A DNA stretch of 64,000 bases, from assembly GCF_014695375.1 (NCBI RefSeq), contig NZ_JACJOG010000046.1:1-64000 (forward strand). The letters run 5' to 3'. Below, piece after piece: positions 8,723-18,090 of this stretch. How positions within the stretch are numbered: position 1 is the first letter of the stretch; each line of letters starts with the position of its first letter. This stretch comes from Coleofasciculus sp. FACHB-T130 (GTDB taxonomy: Bacteria > Cyanobacteriota > Cyanobacteriia > Cyanobacteriales > FACHB-T130). The notes under the pieces were generated by a model that saw only the letters and a list, made by a program, of their open reading frames with translations, ran no database searches and was not told the DNA's origin. A program made the position numbers and the translations under genes.

Positions 8723-9277
8723 TTACTTCGTAGTTCCCCGTGGGGCGCGTTCAGCATCTGTTCCAATCCACTGCTTAGAATTCACTACGGTATCGATTTT
8801 ATTTTCCAATTCTGTTAGTTGAGTCGGTGCATCAGGTGAAGGAAGGTAATGGTGTACTGTTTTTTGTTTCTTGCCGATTGTCAATGAGGTGATGGCAGAA
8901 GGTGCATCGGTGTGTCCACCTGTATAGCTGTCTTGAAGCTTGAAGTAATTGAGCTTTTGAAAGTCTGCAATGAGCTTTCTCGCTGCTGTTTTACTGATAG
9001 TTGTTGTTCGGGTGCCAGTCACTTTCACAAACCGTTTGCCCTCGTAAACCACCTTGCCATTGCCATAAACAGTGAGCTTATAAATGGGGCAAAAGCCAAA
9101 ACAGGCTGTCCGTTCGAGTGTCAGCGCAACTTGTGGTGAGACTTGTCGAGGTTGATTGAGTAGCCTTTGATTCGGAGTATTGGTTTCAGCAGCCAGGAAT
9201 GGGGAGTTAGGAATAGAGACACTTAGAACACTACTGGCTACACCGATTATTAGACTTAGAAGAAGTGGCGATCGCAT
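8723..9277 (-). CDS. Exported DUF6438 protein
   Basis: A 184 aa protein with an N-terminal signal peptide (MRSPLLLSLIIGVASSV, hydrophobic to about residue 20). The mature part matches the DUF6438 pattern: VALTLERTACFGFCPIYKLT with a CxxxC pair, then YGNGKVVYEG and a KLIADFQKLNYFKLQDSY block. The function of this family is unknown; members are probably periplasmic. It is followed by a 280-bp gap. Confidence 0.7.
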   Translation of the reverse strand: MRSPLLLSLIIGVASSVLSVSIPNSPFLAAETNTPNQRLLNQPRQVSPQVALTLERTACFGFCPIYKLTVYGNGKVVYEGKRFVKVTGTRTTTISKTAARKLIADFQKLNYFKLQDSYTGGHTDAPSAITSLTIGKKQKTVHHYLPSPDAPTQLTELENKIDTVVNSKQWIGTDAERAPRGTTK

Positions 9278-9620
9278 TATCGTTAGGCTCCAAATCAGAA
9301 AGATTCACTTAACTTCGAGTCTATTCGGCTGTTTCAGCTCTCAGTTCCCGGTTTCTAATTCAGAAACCAGAAGACGATGTAGGAATTTTCTATTTTTAGA
9401 CTAAATTATCGGCTATTGATGCAATCGGGAAATCATTGGTGTTCTCCGTAGAAGAGTTGAGTTCTTACACCGCAGTGCACCAGAGAACAACTCAGCTTTG
9501 ACAACTGAACGCACAGCGATATTTTCAAGGGGTACAGAAAGCAAGCGATCGCTTGTTTAGGCTCTAGAATTGGAAGCATCCAATGAGCGACTCCAACTCA
9601 TACATTGATTAGGAAACCCT

Positions 9621-9896
9621 ATGTCCTGCAAACACCTCAATGAAGTGACTCTGCAAAACCTAATCCATAAAGCCAACTATCCGGTGTTTCGCTGTGAAGA
9701 GTGCATGCGGATCAATGGTCGTTGGGTGCATCTTCGCATTTGTCAGACGTGCGGTAAGATGCTGTGTTGCGACTCGTCAGAACATCAGCATGCTCGTCGT
9801 CACTATGAGGAAACCGGACACACTGTAATCAGTTCAGCGGAGTTAGGAGAGCAATGGCTGTGGTGTTTTGTGGATGAACAGCAGAAGAATTATTGA
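9621..9896 (+). CDS. UBP-type zinc finger protein
   Basis: A 91 aa protein that is almost entirely a UBP-type zinc finger: CKHL near the start, CEEC, CQTCGKMLCC, then HQHARRHYEETGHTVI. The Cys/His spacing is that of zf-UBP, which in eukaryotes binds the ubiquitin C-terminus. Stand-alone bacterial versions are common but their ligand is unknown. The start follows TAGGAAACCCT. Confidence 0.8.
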   Translation: MSCKHLNEVTLQNLIHKANYPVFRCEECMRINGRWVHLRICQTCGKMLCCDSSEHQHARRHYEETGHTVISSAELGEQWLWCFVDEQQKNY

Positions 9897-10043
9897 AGAT
9901 GCGCTCAATTGGGGTATCTCCCCAACTTACAAGCAATTTTAAAGGAAGGCGATCGCATAATCCTTCCAAACACTAGATCGAAGAAGGAGCGATCGCCTTG
10001 ATGCTACGGGTTAGGATTTAGGGTAGGGCGTTCTGATTGAAGT

Positions 10044-10310
10044 ATGGCAAAGCAGGAAAATCCCCTTACGGGAGAAGCACTCATTAAGGAAGTCTGTCGG
10101 AGGATTCGGGTTGCCCGTAGCTACTGGGATGCTCATAAGAACGCTGCTTGTCGGGGAGAACGAGAGCGTGCTTTAGCTCTTTACAACACGCTGACGAAAG
10201 AACAAAAAGACCAGATTCCGCAGCAGTTGCGGGTGTGGCTTCGCTACCGCAGTGAGAAATACTTTGGCGCACACCGAACGCCACCCAAGTCAAAACGAAA
10301 GTCGAAGTAG
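10044..10310 (+). CDS. Conserved small basic protein, copy 1
   Basis: An 88 aa basic protein of unknown function. It has LTGEALIKEVCRRI, a YWDAH segment, and a C-terminal RVWLRYRSEKYFGAHR block, ending in a Lys/Arg tail. A paralogue nearly identical at the DNA level lies at 11171-11461. The two copies are direct repeats on either side of a toxin-antitoxin pair. No catalytic motif is visible; the charge suggests nucleic-acid binding, which is only a guess. Confidence 0.65.
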   Translation: MAKQENPLTGEALIKEVCRRIRVARSYWDAHKNAACRGERERALALYNTLTKEQKDQIPQQLRVWLRYRSEKYFGAHRTPPKSKRKSK

Positions 10311-10366
10311 TGTTTTCCTTGCATCTAGCCTTCCGTCTCTGGGTTCGCGATGCGACTGCGTCGCCA

Positions 10367-10813
10367 CTACGCTAACGCTTGGGGATGAACAACTACAATT
10401 TCATTGATGCCCCGGAAATCATTTGGGTTAAACGTCAGTAAATGCGTTACACCATGCGCCAACATCACGGCAACCAACCGGGCATCATGTACGCGCTTAC
10501 CCTGAAGTTGGTAGCTTGTCACCAGATTGAACCAGTGGGGGAATATTTGTGGCGTTTCCTCAAGCTGCGGAAACTGATTGAGAATCAGCTCGATTTCAGT
10601 ACGAGTTTGTTCGACACTCCATCCCAAGCCGTTAACTGTTGCGGGACGAGTTGCAACAACCCAAAATTCGATAATATTCTGACTGGTGATGTATAGTTGG
10701 TTGCCTCTTCCAAGAAGTCGGGTAACAGAGGCATCCGCTAATGCTTGCAAGGGTGAATTAGTATCGCTACTTCTTAGCAAAACATTGGTGTCCAACAAAT
10801 AAGTTGTCATCAA
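10367..10813 (-). CDS. VapC-like PIN-domain toxin
   Basis: A 148 aa PIN-domain RNase. The first acidic residue is in YLLDTNVLL (Asp8), the second in QNIIEFWVV, the third in VHDARLVA, and a Asn/Asp pair follows in TFNPNDF. These four positions hold Mg2+ in VapC toxins, which cut tRNA or rRNA. It overlaps the upstream antitoxin gene by 4 bp, the usual VapBC coupling. The module lies between two copies of the 88-96 aa gene. Confidence 0.85.
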   Translation of the reverse strand: MMTTYLLDTNVLLRSSDTNSPLQALADASVTRLLGRGNQLYITSQNIIEFWVVATRPATVNGLGWSVEQTRTEIELILNQFPQLEETPQIFPHWFNLVTSYQLQGKRVHDARLVAVMLAHGVTHLLTFNPNDFRGINEIVVVHPQALA

Positions 10814-11073
10814 TCGTAAATATTCTCCCGTCGCAAAGCTTCGTCTGGTAGATTAACTCCACCCTTATGACTTTGTACCCACTGGTGAAACCGTTCCGCC
10901 CGTTCTTCAGGCGTGGCGGTTGCCCAAAAGGGTTGCTCTGGGGGAACGGGGGAAAGGATTAAGCGATCGCTTTCCACCTCTACTACAAAGCGCCTATTAG
11001 ACCCAATTGCCTGTAAAATTTCGGCAGGTAGCTGTAAGGTGCCTGATTCACTCACTTCAACGATCAAAGACAT
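10810..11073 (-). CDS. VapB-like (AbrB-fold) antitoxin
   Basis: An 87 aa protein. The N-terminus (MSLIVEVSESGTLQLPAEIL) is a swapped-hairpin AbrB/MazE-like DNA-binding domain. The C-terminal part (ATPEERAERFHQWVQ) is the usual toxin-binding tail of this antitoxin type. It precedes the PIN toxin gene and overlaps it by 4 bp. I chose the ATG at 11073 because GGAGG lies about 10 nt upstream. It likely represses its own promoter together with the toxin. Confidence 0.8.
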   Translation of the reverse strand: MSLIVEVSESGTLQLPAEILQAIGSNRRFVVEVESDRLILSPVPPEQPFWATATPEERAERFHQWVQSHKGGVNLPDEALRRENIYD

Positions 11074-11170
11074 TGCGATCGCCTCCAAGGCATCAATAAG
11101 GTGTCTGTTTAGAGCTATTTTACTGATTCTTCAATAAGCTACGATCGCACCAGTCAGCTTTCATTGAATT

Positions 11171-11461
11171 ATGTCAAAGCAGGAAAATCCCCTCACAGGA
11201 GTTGCACTAATCAAGGAAGTCTGTCGGCGGATTCTGGTTGCCCGTAGCTACTGGGATGCTCATAATAATGCTGCTTGTCGGGGAGAACGCGTTAAGCGAA
11301 GCTATTCCGAAGGAAATCGCGCCTTAGCGCTTTACAACACGCTGACCAAAGAACAAAAAGACCAAATTCCGCAGCAGTTGCGGGTGTGGTTGCGCTACCG
11401 TAGTGAAAAATACTTTGGCGCACACCGAACGCCGCCCAAGTCGCAACGAAAGTCGAAATAG
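11171..11461 (+). CDS. Conserved small basic protein, copy 2 with inserted repeat
   Basis: A 96 aa paralogue of the protein at 10044. The two align end to end except for an in-frame extra segment after CRGER (VKRSYSEGN) that adds 8 residues. The DNA of that segment (GCGTTAAGCGAAGCTATTC and onward to CGAAGGAAATCGC) looks like a cyanobacterial small dispersed repeat. The frame stays open, so the protein may tolerate the insert. Function unknown. Confidence 0.65.
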   Translation: MSKQENPLTGVALIKEVCRRILVARSYWDAHNNAACRGERVKRSYSEGNRALALYNTLTKEQKDQIPQQLRVWLRYRSEKYFGAHRTPPKSQRKSK

Positions 11462-11527
11462 GATTGTGAGGGAAAGTGCGATCGCCGATTATTCAAAACA
11501 TTTGGCAAAAACTATTGAATCTTGAGA

Positions 11528-12481
11528 TTAATTAGAGTATCTCACAGTCCGAAGGTGACAACCAACATAACCGATAATTATCTTTCTTTGCTTATTTGGA
11601 AAGAAATAAATACGCCAACCAAACGATAATTTAGCGTGCCAACTGAAGACTCGCTCCTTACCATCGGGACAAAGAAACGTTCGTTCTTTGCTATACTTGG
11701 GATTCTGAAGTGTAACTTGGCTTTCTGGAGAAACATTTCTAAGGCTTTTTGGTTCAAAAGCTTCATCTGCCCAGCATTTGCAGTAGTCTTCAAGCTCTGA
11801 TAATCTATTTTTAACAAGCTGTAATATCGGGCTTTCAGCACCAAGACTCTGCAATTGTTCACTCACAGCTTTGCAGAATATCAGGTTGGGAAATAACTCA
11901 TCTTTGCGATTCCAGAGTTCCAACCCGTTAACAACTCTTGAGCGGATACGGTTGTTAATCCAATTAGAGTGTTCCTGTACATGGTTGCTACGACTCGCGT
12001 GGATAATTTCTAGCGGTTCATCAATTAAATCTTCATTTTCATCCAAGCGTTTGACTTCCAATTCTAAGCGGCTACAATCCCATCGGGCTTCTGAAATCAA
12101 GCTCACCGCAAGTGCATCAATTACTACAGCAAAGCCAAGTCCTTTTGCTTCTTCTCCTTGATGCCAAACCTGAGACAAATCAAAGTTGTCTTTAATTTCT
12201 TCAGCAACATCAGTCCAGAAGGGAGCTTTTGATGTGAGAGTTCTGAAGAAACTACGCTCTTCCCGATTTACCGTTGGATCGTTGCGCCAACGAGCTACCG
12301 GATAACCAGGTGCCAGTTCAATAGTGTTAATTTCATCCGAAGTGCGAAGTACTCGCTTCACGCCACTGGTAGTTGCTTGGCGTACAGTGCCAATCAGCTC
12401 TGACATTAATTGCTGTGCTGTTGGAATATCAGCAGCAGGAGTTCGCAGAGACAGTTCATTGAGTACCATCTCCAAATCCAT
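11528..12481 (-). CDS. Third gene of DUF262/ATPase cluster; RelE-like C-terminal segment
   Basis: A 317 aa protein without a family I can name. Most of it is helical and charged. The last 45 residues (FSWHAKLSFGWRIYFF, then KIIIGYVGCHLRT) resemble the beta-sheet core of RelE/HigB-type toxins, where a similar H-K-L...RIYF...IGYIG-HL pattern occurs in plasmid-style mRNA interferases. It starts 3 bp after the ATPase stop, so it is cotranscribed. A likely job is effector of the cluster, inferred only from the tail and context. Confidence 0.55.
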   Translation of the reverse strand: MDLEMVLNELSLRTPAADIPTAQQLMSELIGTVRQATTSGVKRVLRTSDEINTIELAPGYPVARWRNDPTVNREERSFFRTLTSKAPFWTDVAEEIKDNFDLSQVWHQGEEAKGLGFAVVIDALAVSLISEARWDCSRLELEVKRLDENEDLIDEPLEIIHASRSNHVQEHSNWINNRIRSRVVNGLELWNRKDELFPNLIFCKAVSEQLQSLGAESPILQLVKNRLSELEDYCKCWADEAFEPKSLRNVSPESQVTLQNPKYSKERTFLCPDGKERVFSWHAKLSFGWRIYFFPNKQRKIIIGYVGCHLRTVRYSN

Positions 12482-12484
12482 GTT

Positions 12485-13681
12485 TTAATCTCCTGCTGGT
12501 TCTAATAAAGCCTCCAAACTTTTATCCCACTCATCAAAGAAGCCTTCCGGCCATTGATCGATCCGTCCGTTGCGGTCAATGTGTGGTGAAACTACTTCAG
12601 TGAGAGCTTGCCCTTGTTTCTCTTGTCGCTGGAAGTAGTGCAGTTGGACATCTTTGGGGTTAAGCTTGCCGTCATGAACAGCAAGACGAATTCCATTTAA
12701 AACATGGTCGCTATGAGTTTCTATCACAACTTGAACGCCACAGCTAGCTGCAAGCGCCAACAACTCGCCCATTTTGGCTTGCCCTTTGGGATGGAGATGA
12801 GCTTCTGGGTTTTCAATTAGAATTAATGTGCCTGGAGGGGATGCAAGCACTGCTACAAGAATTGGTAAGGTGTAGGTGATTCCGAACCCAACATTGGTCG
12901 CACGATATTTGTTGCTAACCTCTTTTCCCATTTCAAACGAGTATTGCAAACTTATCAAATCAATATCTGTATTTGAGGTGAGGTGAATCCGTGTACCAGG
13001 GCTTATCTCTCCCATCCATGCCTCAACTTGGTCTTTCAGAGATAGCGACTTTGCTTGTGGATGGCTCAATTTATTAGTTTTCTCTCGCTCAGGACGCTCG
13101 AAAACCTGATCAACTGTCTTTGAACTTACTGGCTGATGCCCTACACTATTGATTTTCCAGTTGCCAAAAACTGAAAGGAAATGTGCGGTATGTTCACCTC
13201 TAGTACCAATCTGAAGATTCTGGCTTACGATGAAATCTGACATTTCAAAGACAGTCCGAGGACCCATGCGCTCTGCTTGAAGATAGTGAAAATAATCTCC
13301 AAAAAGACTAAAGTCATGTATTTTTTGAGATACTGGTGCAGCAATGCTGCGTAGAACATCTGCCTGTCGATCATATCCAAAGCGCCATTCCCACATTCTC
13401 TCTCCTCTATGCTCACCAGTAATTTTAAAACTAATTAAATCTTCCTTTGCTCCCTCAAAAAGAGCATCTTGAGCTGTACCAATATTAACTAAATTACCAT
13501 TTAGAGATAGACCTTTTCTTTGTAATAGTCTTTGTTGGTGAGACTGGCGCAATAGGAGTAAAGACTGTAGCACCGAAGACTTCCCCATACCATTAAGCCC
13601 AGATAGTAGAGTCAGTAACCTAAATTCAAGTAACTGGTCTTCAAAAGGTTTGAAATTTTTCAAATGCAGTGACTTTATCAT
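12485..13681 (-). CDS. AAA ATPase with DUF3696 C-terminus
   Basis: A 398 aa SMC/OLD-like ATPase. Walker A is LSGLNGMGKSSVLQSL near residue 28. Walker B is TLILIENPEAHLHP, followed by the QAKMGELLA signature helix, VVIETHSDHVLNGI (switch His), and a DUF3696-type end (VQLHYFQR). Such ATPases occur in phage-defence and toxin modules as sensors or DNA-end binders. Its start overlaps the DUF262 stop by 4 bp and it is followed after 3 bp by the 317 aa gene. A three-gene operon is therefore clear. Confidence 0.8.
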   Translation of the reverse strand: MIKSLHLKNFKPFEDQLLEFRLLTLLSGLNGMGKSSVLQSLLLLRQSHQQRLLQRKGLSLNGNLVNIGTAQDALFEGAKEDLISFKITGEHRGERMWEWRFGYDRQADVLRSIAAPVSQKIHDFSLFGDYFHYLQAERMGPRTVFEMSDFIVSQNLQIGTRGEHTAHFLSVFGNWKINSVGHQPVSSKTVDQVFERPEREKTNKLSHPQAKSLSLKDQVEAWMGEISPGTRIHLTSNTDIDLISLQYSFEMGKEVSNKYRATNVGFGITYTLPILVAVLASPPGTLILIENPEAHLHPKGQAKMGELLALAASCGVQVVIETHSDHVLNGIRLAVHDGKLNPKDVQLHYFQRQEKQGQALTEVVSPHIDRNGRIDQWPEGFFDEWDKSLEALLEPAGD

Positions 13682-14850
13682 GACAATACTGCCTCTATGA
13701 TATGTTCAATATCACTCATTCTACGCAATGCAATCTTGATATTTCCTTTACTACTATAAATAGGATTATCAAAGTTGCCATCATTAGTAAAATCTATGAT
13801 TTTTTGTTTTAAAACATCCTCTCTCTGCTTGAGCAGTTTAACTTGTTCTTCACTCAGCTTATGTAAATTAACAGACCAAGCTTCAAATAATGCTTTATTA
13901 AGTGGGTATCGTATTTCTTTTGATAATTTACGAAAAGCATCTTTACCAAAAATTTCAAAAGCTACGTTCATCAACCGCAGAAATTCATTTTCAAGTAATC
14001 TTATTTTCTCGTCAGACATATGATTGATCTCGACCATTGTTTTATCAAGTAATTTATTAAATGTTTTATTTTTCAAGACTTCGCCCTTAGAATTTATTAA
14101 AAATGTTAGAACTCTGAGAATACACTCACGGTCAGCCATTCTGTTAGCTTTAATCCCCTTATCAGTTGCTCTTTCAAATTCAACTGAAACAGCTAGTCTC
14201 TCTAGCAATTTTGTTGCTTTACCTTGATTTAAAGCATGACGTATCTCCTGGGCTGATAGAGCTACTGCACTTGTATTAATACGTTCAAAAATAGCCTGCT
14301 TAAATTCAGAAGGTGTACCTTTTTCAATCAGTATAACTGTGAGAGGTGTTTCTTCTATACGTCGCTGGTAATTACGTGGTATTTCATCATATATCTTGCC
14401 GTTAAATTGAGTAAAGGACTGTAAGCCAGTTAGCTTAAGTTGCTTATCTAGGATAAACTCTTTTAAAGTAGTTAGCCTTTGGAGACCATCTATAACTAAC
14501 CATTTAGCTTCATTAGTAGCATCAATGTAGAATGATGGTATTGGGATACGAATGAGAATGGACTCAATAAGTCTACTTTTAGCAATGTTATTCCAAACGG
14601 CTTGGCGTTGAAATTCAGGAGTCAAATCAATTTCATCAGACTTAATCTTTCTAACTATTAAGCCAATAGTTATTTGTTGAGTGTCAACCCTAATTTTAGT
14701 GGGGTCAAATGGCTCATCTATTTCCTCTTCTTCTGGCTCAACATCTTCTTCTCCTGATTCGCTCCAGATATTATCATCGATTTCAGTGTCTTCGTCCGGG
14801 AATTCTGTGTTTAGGTTCTTCAGCTCTGTCACGACGGTACTCCTTGGCAT
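13678..14850 (-). CDS. DUF262 protein (GmrSD/ParB-like nuclease-NTPase domain)
   Basis: A 390 aa protein. After an acidic N-terminus (residues 15-48 are rich in Glu and Asp) comes a DUF262 domain: LTPEFQRQAVWN, RLIESILIRIPIP, and the core motif LVIDGLQRLTTL. In GmrSD-type restriction enzymes this ParB-like domain is proposed to hydrolyse NTP and steer cleavage of modified DNA; here no GmrD/DUF1524 HNH part follows. The C-terminal half is helical. It is the first gene of a three-gene operon with an ATPase and a RelE-like-tailed protein. Confidence 0.8.
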   Translation of the reverse strand: MPRSTVVTELKNLNTEFPDEDTEIDDNIWSESGEEDVEPEEEEIDEPFDPTKIRVDTQQITIGLIVRKIKSDEIDLTPEFQRQAVWNNIAKSRLIESILIRIPIPSFYIDATNEAKWLVIDGLQRLTTLKEFILDKQLKLTGLQSFTQFNGKIYDEIPRNYQRRIEETPLTVILIEKGTPSEFKQAIFERINTSAVALSAQEIRHALNQGKATKLLERLAVSVEFERATDKGIKANRMADRECILRVLTFLINSKGEVLKNKTFNKLLDKTMVEINHMSDEKIRLLENEFLRLMNVAFEIFGKDAFRKLSKEIRYPLNKALFEAWSVNLHKLSEEQVKLLKQREDVLKQKIIDFTNDGNFDNPIYSSKGNIKIALRRMSDIEHIIEAVLS

Positions 14851-15009
14851 TAATACTTATTTACTTATCTGCTACCACAATTGAGTATTTGTTATATAAA
14901 ATATTTTAAGTTGCCTAGTGAATAGGAACCGCCTCAAGCCTCTGCTTTAGGTTCAAATTTCTGCCTTTTAGATAAATGATACAAACATTTGTATCAAGAA
15001 GATATTTTA

Positions 15010-15165
15010 TTACAAGGGTTCGGGTTCAGATTGTTCGTTTTGAGGATGTCTAATAAATGAGTCATCCTGAATACATCCGTAAAACTGTGAAACAGATTCA
15101 GCTTCAACACCTTTGGGCAGGGTAGTTTGATAGACAATGACAACCTCGATATCTGTATTTCTCAT
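15010..15165 (-). CDS. Possible small protein
   Basis: An open frame of 51 codons from ATG at 15165 (MRNTDIEVVIVYQTTLPKGV at the N-terminus, and FYGCIQDDSFIRHP later). Codon use looks normal. A stand-alone antitoxin-like protein or a truncated gene end are both possible. It is not recognised. The rest of the 14851-15337 gap shows only a short decayed reading frame near 15251-15335. Confidence 0.3.
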   Translation of the reverse strand: MRNTDIEVVIVYQTTLPKGVEAESVSQFYGCIQDDSFIRHPQNEQSEPEPL

Positions 15166-15337
15166 GTCAGGTAAATGAACCTTCTCTCATACCATCGCTA
15201 CCGATATGGGATTTTAGTGTGATGCTGTGCATAGTTCTCACTCCGCACCTACAAACTGATTTCCTCACCCAATTCTTGCAAAATTCCTTGCAACTGGGCT
15301 ATAGCCTCTTCTAGTTCCTCCAGTCCATATCACACAC

Positions 15338-15997
15338 CTACCAAGGCAGCATCTCTCCATTCGCGTGCCAAAAAGTGCCTGTGTTCTCCAGCGTCAACTC
15401 ATCAATTCGAGCCAACAACCCCTTCACCGACTCTTCCGGCGTAATGCCAGTAAAGTTCGTCATACGACTTTGAACTAAACCGGGATGGAGAATTGCCACT
15501 GCGATCGCACGGGGTTTGAGATCGAGAGATAGCGACCTGCCAGCCATCGACAACGCCACTTTAGACATCCGATAGCCATAGGAACTGCCAGAGGTATTGT
15601 CTGCAATTGACCCCATCCGACTTGTCATCAGCGCAATCTTGGAACCTGCTTTTAGAAGTGGCAATAGCGCATGAGTTACTCGTAAAGGCCCCAGCGCATT
15701 CACTTCAAACTGCTCTCGAATGCTCTCAAAATCCAAGTTTTCCAGCGTCACGCGCTTGATAATTCCGGCATTATTAATCAAAACATCGATTGGAGTGTTA
15801 CGAAGGCGATCGCGTAAATCAGCAACCGATGCATCAGAGGTAATATCAATCCCCTCCTCAACCTGCACCCCTAGCTGCTTCAACTCCTCAGAAGCACTGC
15901 GACAAATGGCAATTACTCGCTCTCCCCGCGCTTGCAGTTGGCGGCAATATTCGTAACCAATCCCCCGATTAGCACCCGTAACCAGATAAGTTGCCAT
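15338..15997 (-). CDS. Short-chain dehydrogenase/reductase
   Basis: A 219 aa SDR-family oxidoreductase. The NAD(P)-binding loop is TGANRGIGYEY, followed by NNAG and the catalytic Y-x3-K (SSYGYRMSK). An Arg after the first strand (ICRSA) suggests NADPH preference. The ATG at 15997 has GGGAG 6 nt upstream and is preferred to the upstream GTG-type start. Length is slightly short for the family but complete. Substrate unknown. Confidence 0.85.
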   Translation of the reverse strand: MATYLVTGANRGIGYEYCRQLQARGERVIAICRSASEELKQLGVQVEEGIDITSDASVADLRDRLRNTPIDVLINNAGIIKRVTLENLDFESIREQFEVNALGPLRVTHALLPLLKAGSKIALMTSRMGSIADNTSGSSYGYRMSKVALSMAGRSLSLDLKPRAIAVAILHPGLVQSRMTNFTGITPEESVKGLLARIDELTLENTGTFWHANGEMLPW

Positions 15998-16209
15998 GCG
16001 AACTCCCATGTCTTGATTAGAGGGACATTTCTAGACACTCATAGCCTATCTGAAACTGTCGCTTACCATCGTGTTCCAGAATGTTGCCGGGTGCGATAAT
16101 TACCCGGTCAAAATCCCCGGTGAGAATCGTGGAATTAGACTGCTTTAGCGCTTATCCTCCAACCTTCAGGCGGGGAATGAGCTTAAAGTATTTCAATTTT
16201 CCACCGTCG

Positions 16210-18090
16210 TCAGGTCGAGGATGGCTTGTAGCCCAACATTCGGAAGTAGAGTCCTTTTTGGGATAGAAGTTCATCATGAGTGCCTTCTTCGACAATCTCG
16301 CCCTCTTGCATGACAAAAATGCGATCGCAGTCTACGGCGGTTTCGAGTCGGTGTGTCACTAAGATAATGGTTCTTTTGCGACGCAGACGCTGGAGGGTTT
16401 CTATCACCCATTGCTCGTGCTTCAAATCCAGCGAACTCGTCGGTTCGTCGAGGATGAGGATCGGAGCCTTCGTCGCTAGCGCCCGCGCGATCGCTAAACG
16501 CTGCCGCTGTCCGCCGGAAAGGTTCTGTCCGCCCTCGCTGAGCATCGTATCGTACCGCTCCGGCAAGGCTTCGATGAACTCAGCCGCCCCGGATTCCACC
16601 GCCGCCTCCCGAATCTCTTGCAAGGTCGCTTCCTCGCAGCCGTAGGTAATATTTTCCGCAATCGTTCCGGGGAAAAGCGGACTGCCTTGCGTGACCAGCG
16701 CCATGTGTTTGCGGACATCGGCAACCTTAAGGGTGCGGATATCGAAACCGTCGAGTTGGACGCTGCCCCCTGTCGGGTCGTAGAAGCGCGGCAAGAGATT
16801 GAGCAGCGTGCTTTTTCCTGTGCCGCTTGGACCCAAAAACGCTACCATCTGACCCGGTTCAATAGTTGCATCGATTCCCCGTAACACGGGTCGCTCAGGG
16901 ATGTACTCAAAGCTTACGTTAGAAAGGGTTAGGGTGCGGGGATGGACGGGAAGCGATCGCGCATCAGGCTCGTCCTTGATGGTGGGTGGCTCGTCAATGA
17001 CCGTAAAGACGCGATCGCATGAGGCTACGAATGTCTGGATCTTGGTCGTGAACCCCAACACCCAACCGATTGGGTCCCAGAACTGATTAAGGTACGCCAA
17101 GAATACGATCAGATCGCCGAGGGTCAGGCCGTTCGGCACCTGGCGCAAAAACTGGTCGCGATAGACCAGATACCCTCCGTAGCCGAAGATTACCCCGCTT
17201 CCCAGAGCGAAGACGACCTGAACCGCGAGCGGATACAGGTTTTCCTGCCAATGGAGCCGCATGGAGGCAGCGACGCTGCGATCGACCACCCGCGTGAAGC
17301 GCCGCGACTCCGTCGCTTCTCGACGGAAAGACTGGATGAGTCCGATCAACTCTATCGCTTGTTGCATGGTTGAGGTCATGATCGCATCGGTCTGCTTCGA
17401 CTCAAACGCCCGACGCCGAATCCTTCCCTCGAAGTACCAGTTCGCGAGTAACAGAAGCGGCGTGAATGAAAGTGCGAACACGGTGAGAAGGACATGGCGC
17501 GACAGCATGATCCAGATCATCGCCGTCAGCGTCACCGATGCAGCGGTAGAGCCGATCAGCGTATCGATCACCCCCCAAGGGCCGAGGCTATCGTAGCTCA
17601 ACCGATAGATGGCGTCCCCCTGCGATCGCGAACCGTGCCAGCCGAGACTCAGCGCCTGCATTTTGTCGTAGAGTTCGGTGCGAACCCGCAAGGTTCCGTT
17701 GTACTGGATGCGGTAGTTCAACATCTTACGGAGCATCATGACGCTATCGCTCAGTATCCTGATGAGCATCGCCACGAACGCCATTCCGAAAATTTGGTTC
17801 AGCTTGCCTTCACCAAACGGGGCAAGAAACAGCCGATGAATCCAGTTAGGTTTTGGGGTGGGGGAGAGAACCGTATCAACTAGAATCGCCATAGGCCAAG
17901 CGTTGAGAAGGTTGCAAAGCACCGATGCCCCGATCAAAAATAAGAGCGTGACGATCAGCCAGAAGTCCCTGCGAAAGTAAGAAATAGACCGGAGGACGAT
18001 CCGCACCAACCAATGTTGGTATATTGACCGCTTCACCATTTTTGGCGGATTTTCCCGGCTTTTTAAAGATGCTTTGAGTGGAAAAGTCAT
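16210..18090 (-). CDS. ABC exporter, fused permease and ATPase
   Basis: A type IV (ABCB/MsbA-like) half-transporter of about 626 aa. Six membrane helices lie in the N-terminal half. The ATPase has Walker A GPSGTGKSTLLN, Q-loop VTQGSPLFPGTI, signature NLSGGQRQRLAIARAL, Walker B ILILDEPTSSLD and the H-loop VTHR. The start is uncertain: ATGs at 18090 and 18039 are both possible, and the open frame continues to a TTG at 18165. Relatives export lipids or peptides. The base composition is somewhat more GC-rich than neighbouring genes, which may mean transfer. Confidence 0.88.
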   Translation of the reverse strand: MTFPLKASLKSRENPPKMVKRSIYQHWLVRIVLRSISYFRRDFWLIVTLLFLIGASVLCNLLNAWPMAILVDTVLSPTPKPNWIHRLFLAPFGEGKLNQIFGMAFVAMLIRILSDSVMMLRKMLNYRIQYNGTLRVRTELYDKMQALSLGWHGSRSQGDAIYRLSYDSLGPWGVIDTLIGSTAASVTLTAMIWIMLSRHVLLTVFALSFTPLLLLANWYFEGRIRRRAFESKQTDAIMTSTMQQAIELIGLIQSFRREATESRRFTRVVDRSVAASMRLHWQENLYPLAVQVVFALGSGVIFGYGGYLVYRDQFLRQVPNGLTLGDLIVFLAYLNQFWDPIGWVLGFTTKIQTFVASCDRVFTVIDEPPTIKDEPDARSLPVHPRTLTLSNVSFEYIPERPVLRGIDATIEPGQMVAFLGPSGTGKSTLLNLLPRFYDPTGGSVQLDGFDIRTLKVADVRKHMALVTQGSPLFPGTIAENITYGCEEATLQEIREAAVESGAAEFIEALPERYDTMLSEGGQNLSGGQRQRLAIARALATKAPILILDEPTSSLDLKHEQWVIETLQRLRRKRTIILVTHRLETAVDCDRIFVMQEGEIVEEGTHDELLSQKGLYFRMLGYKPSST

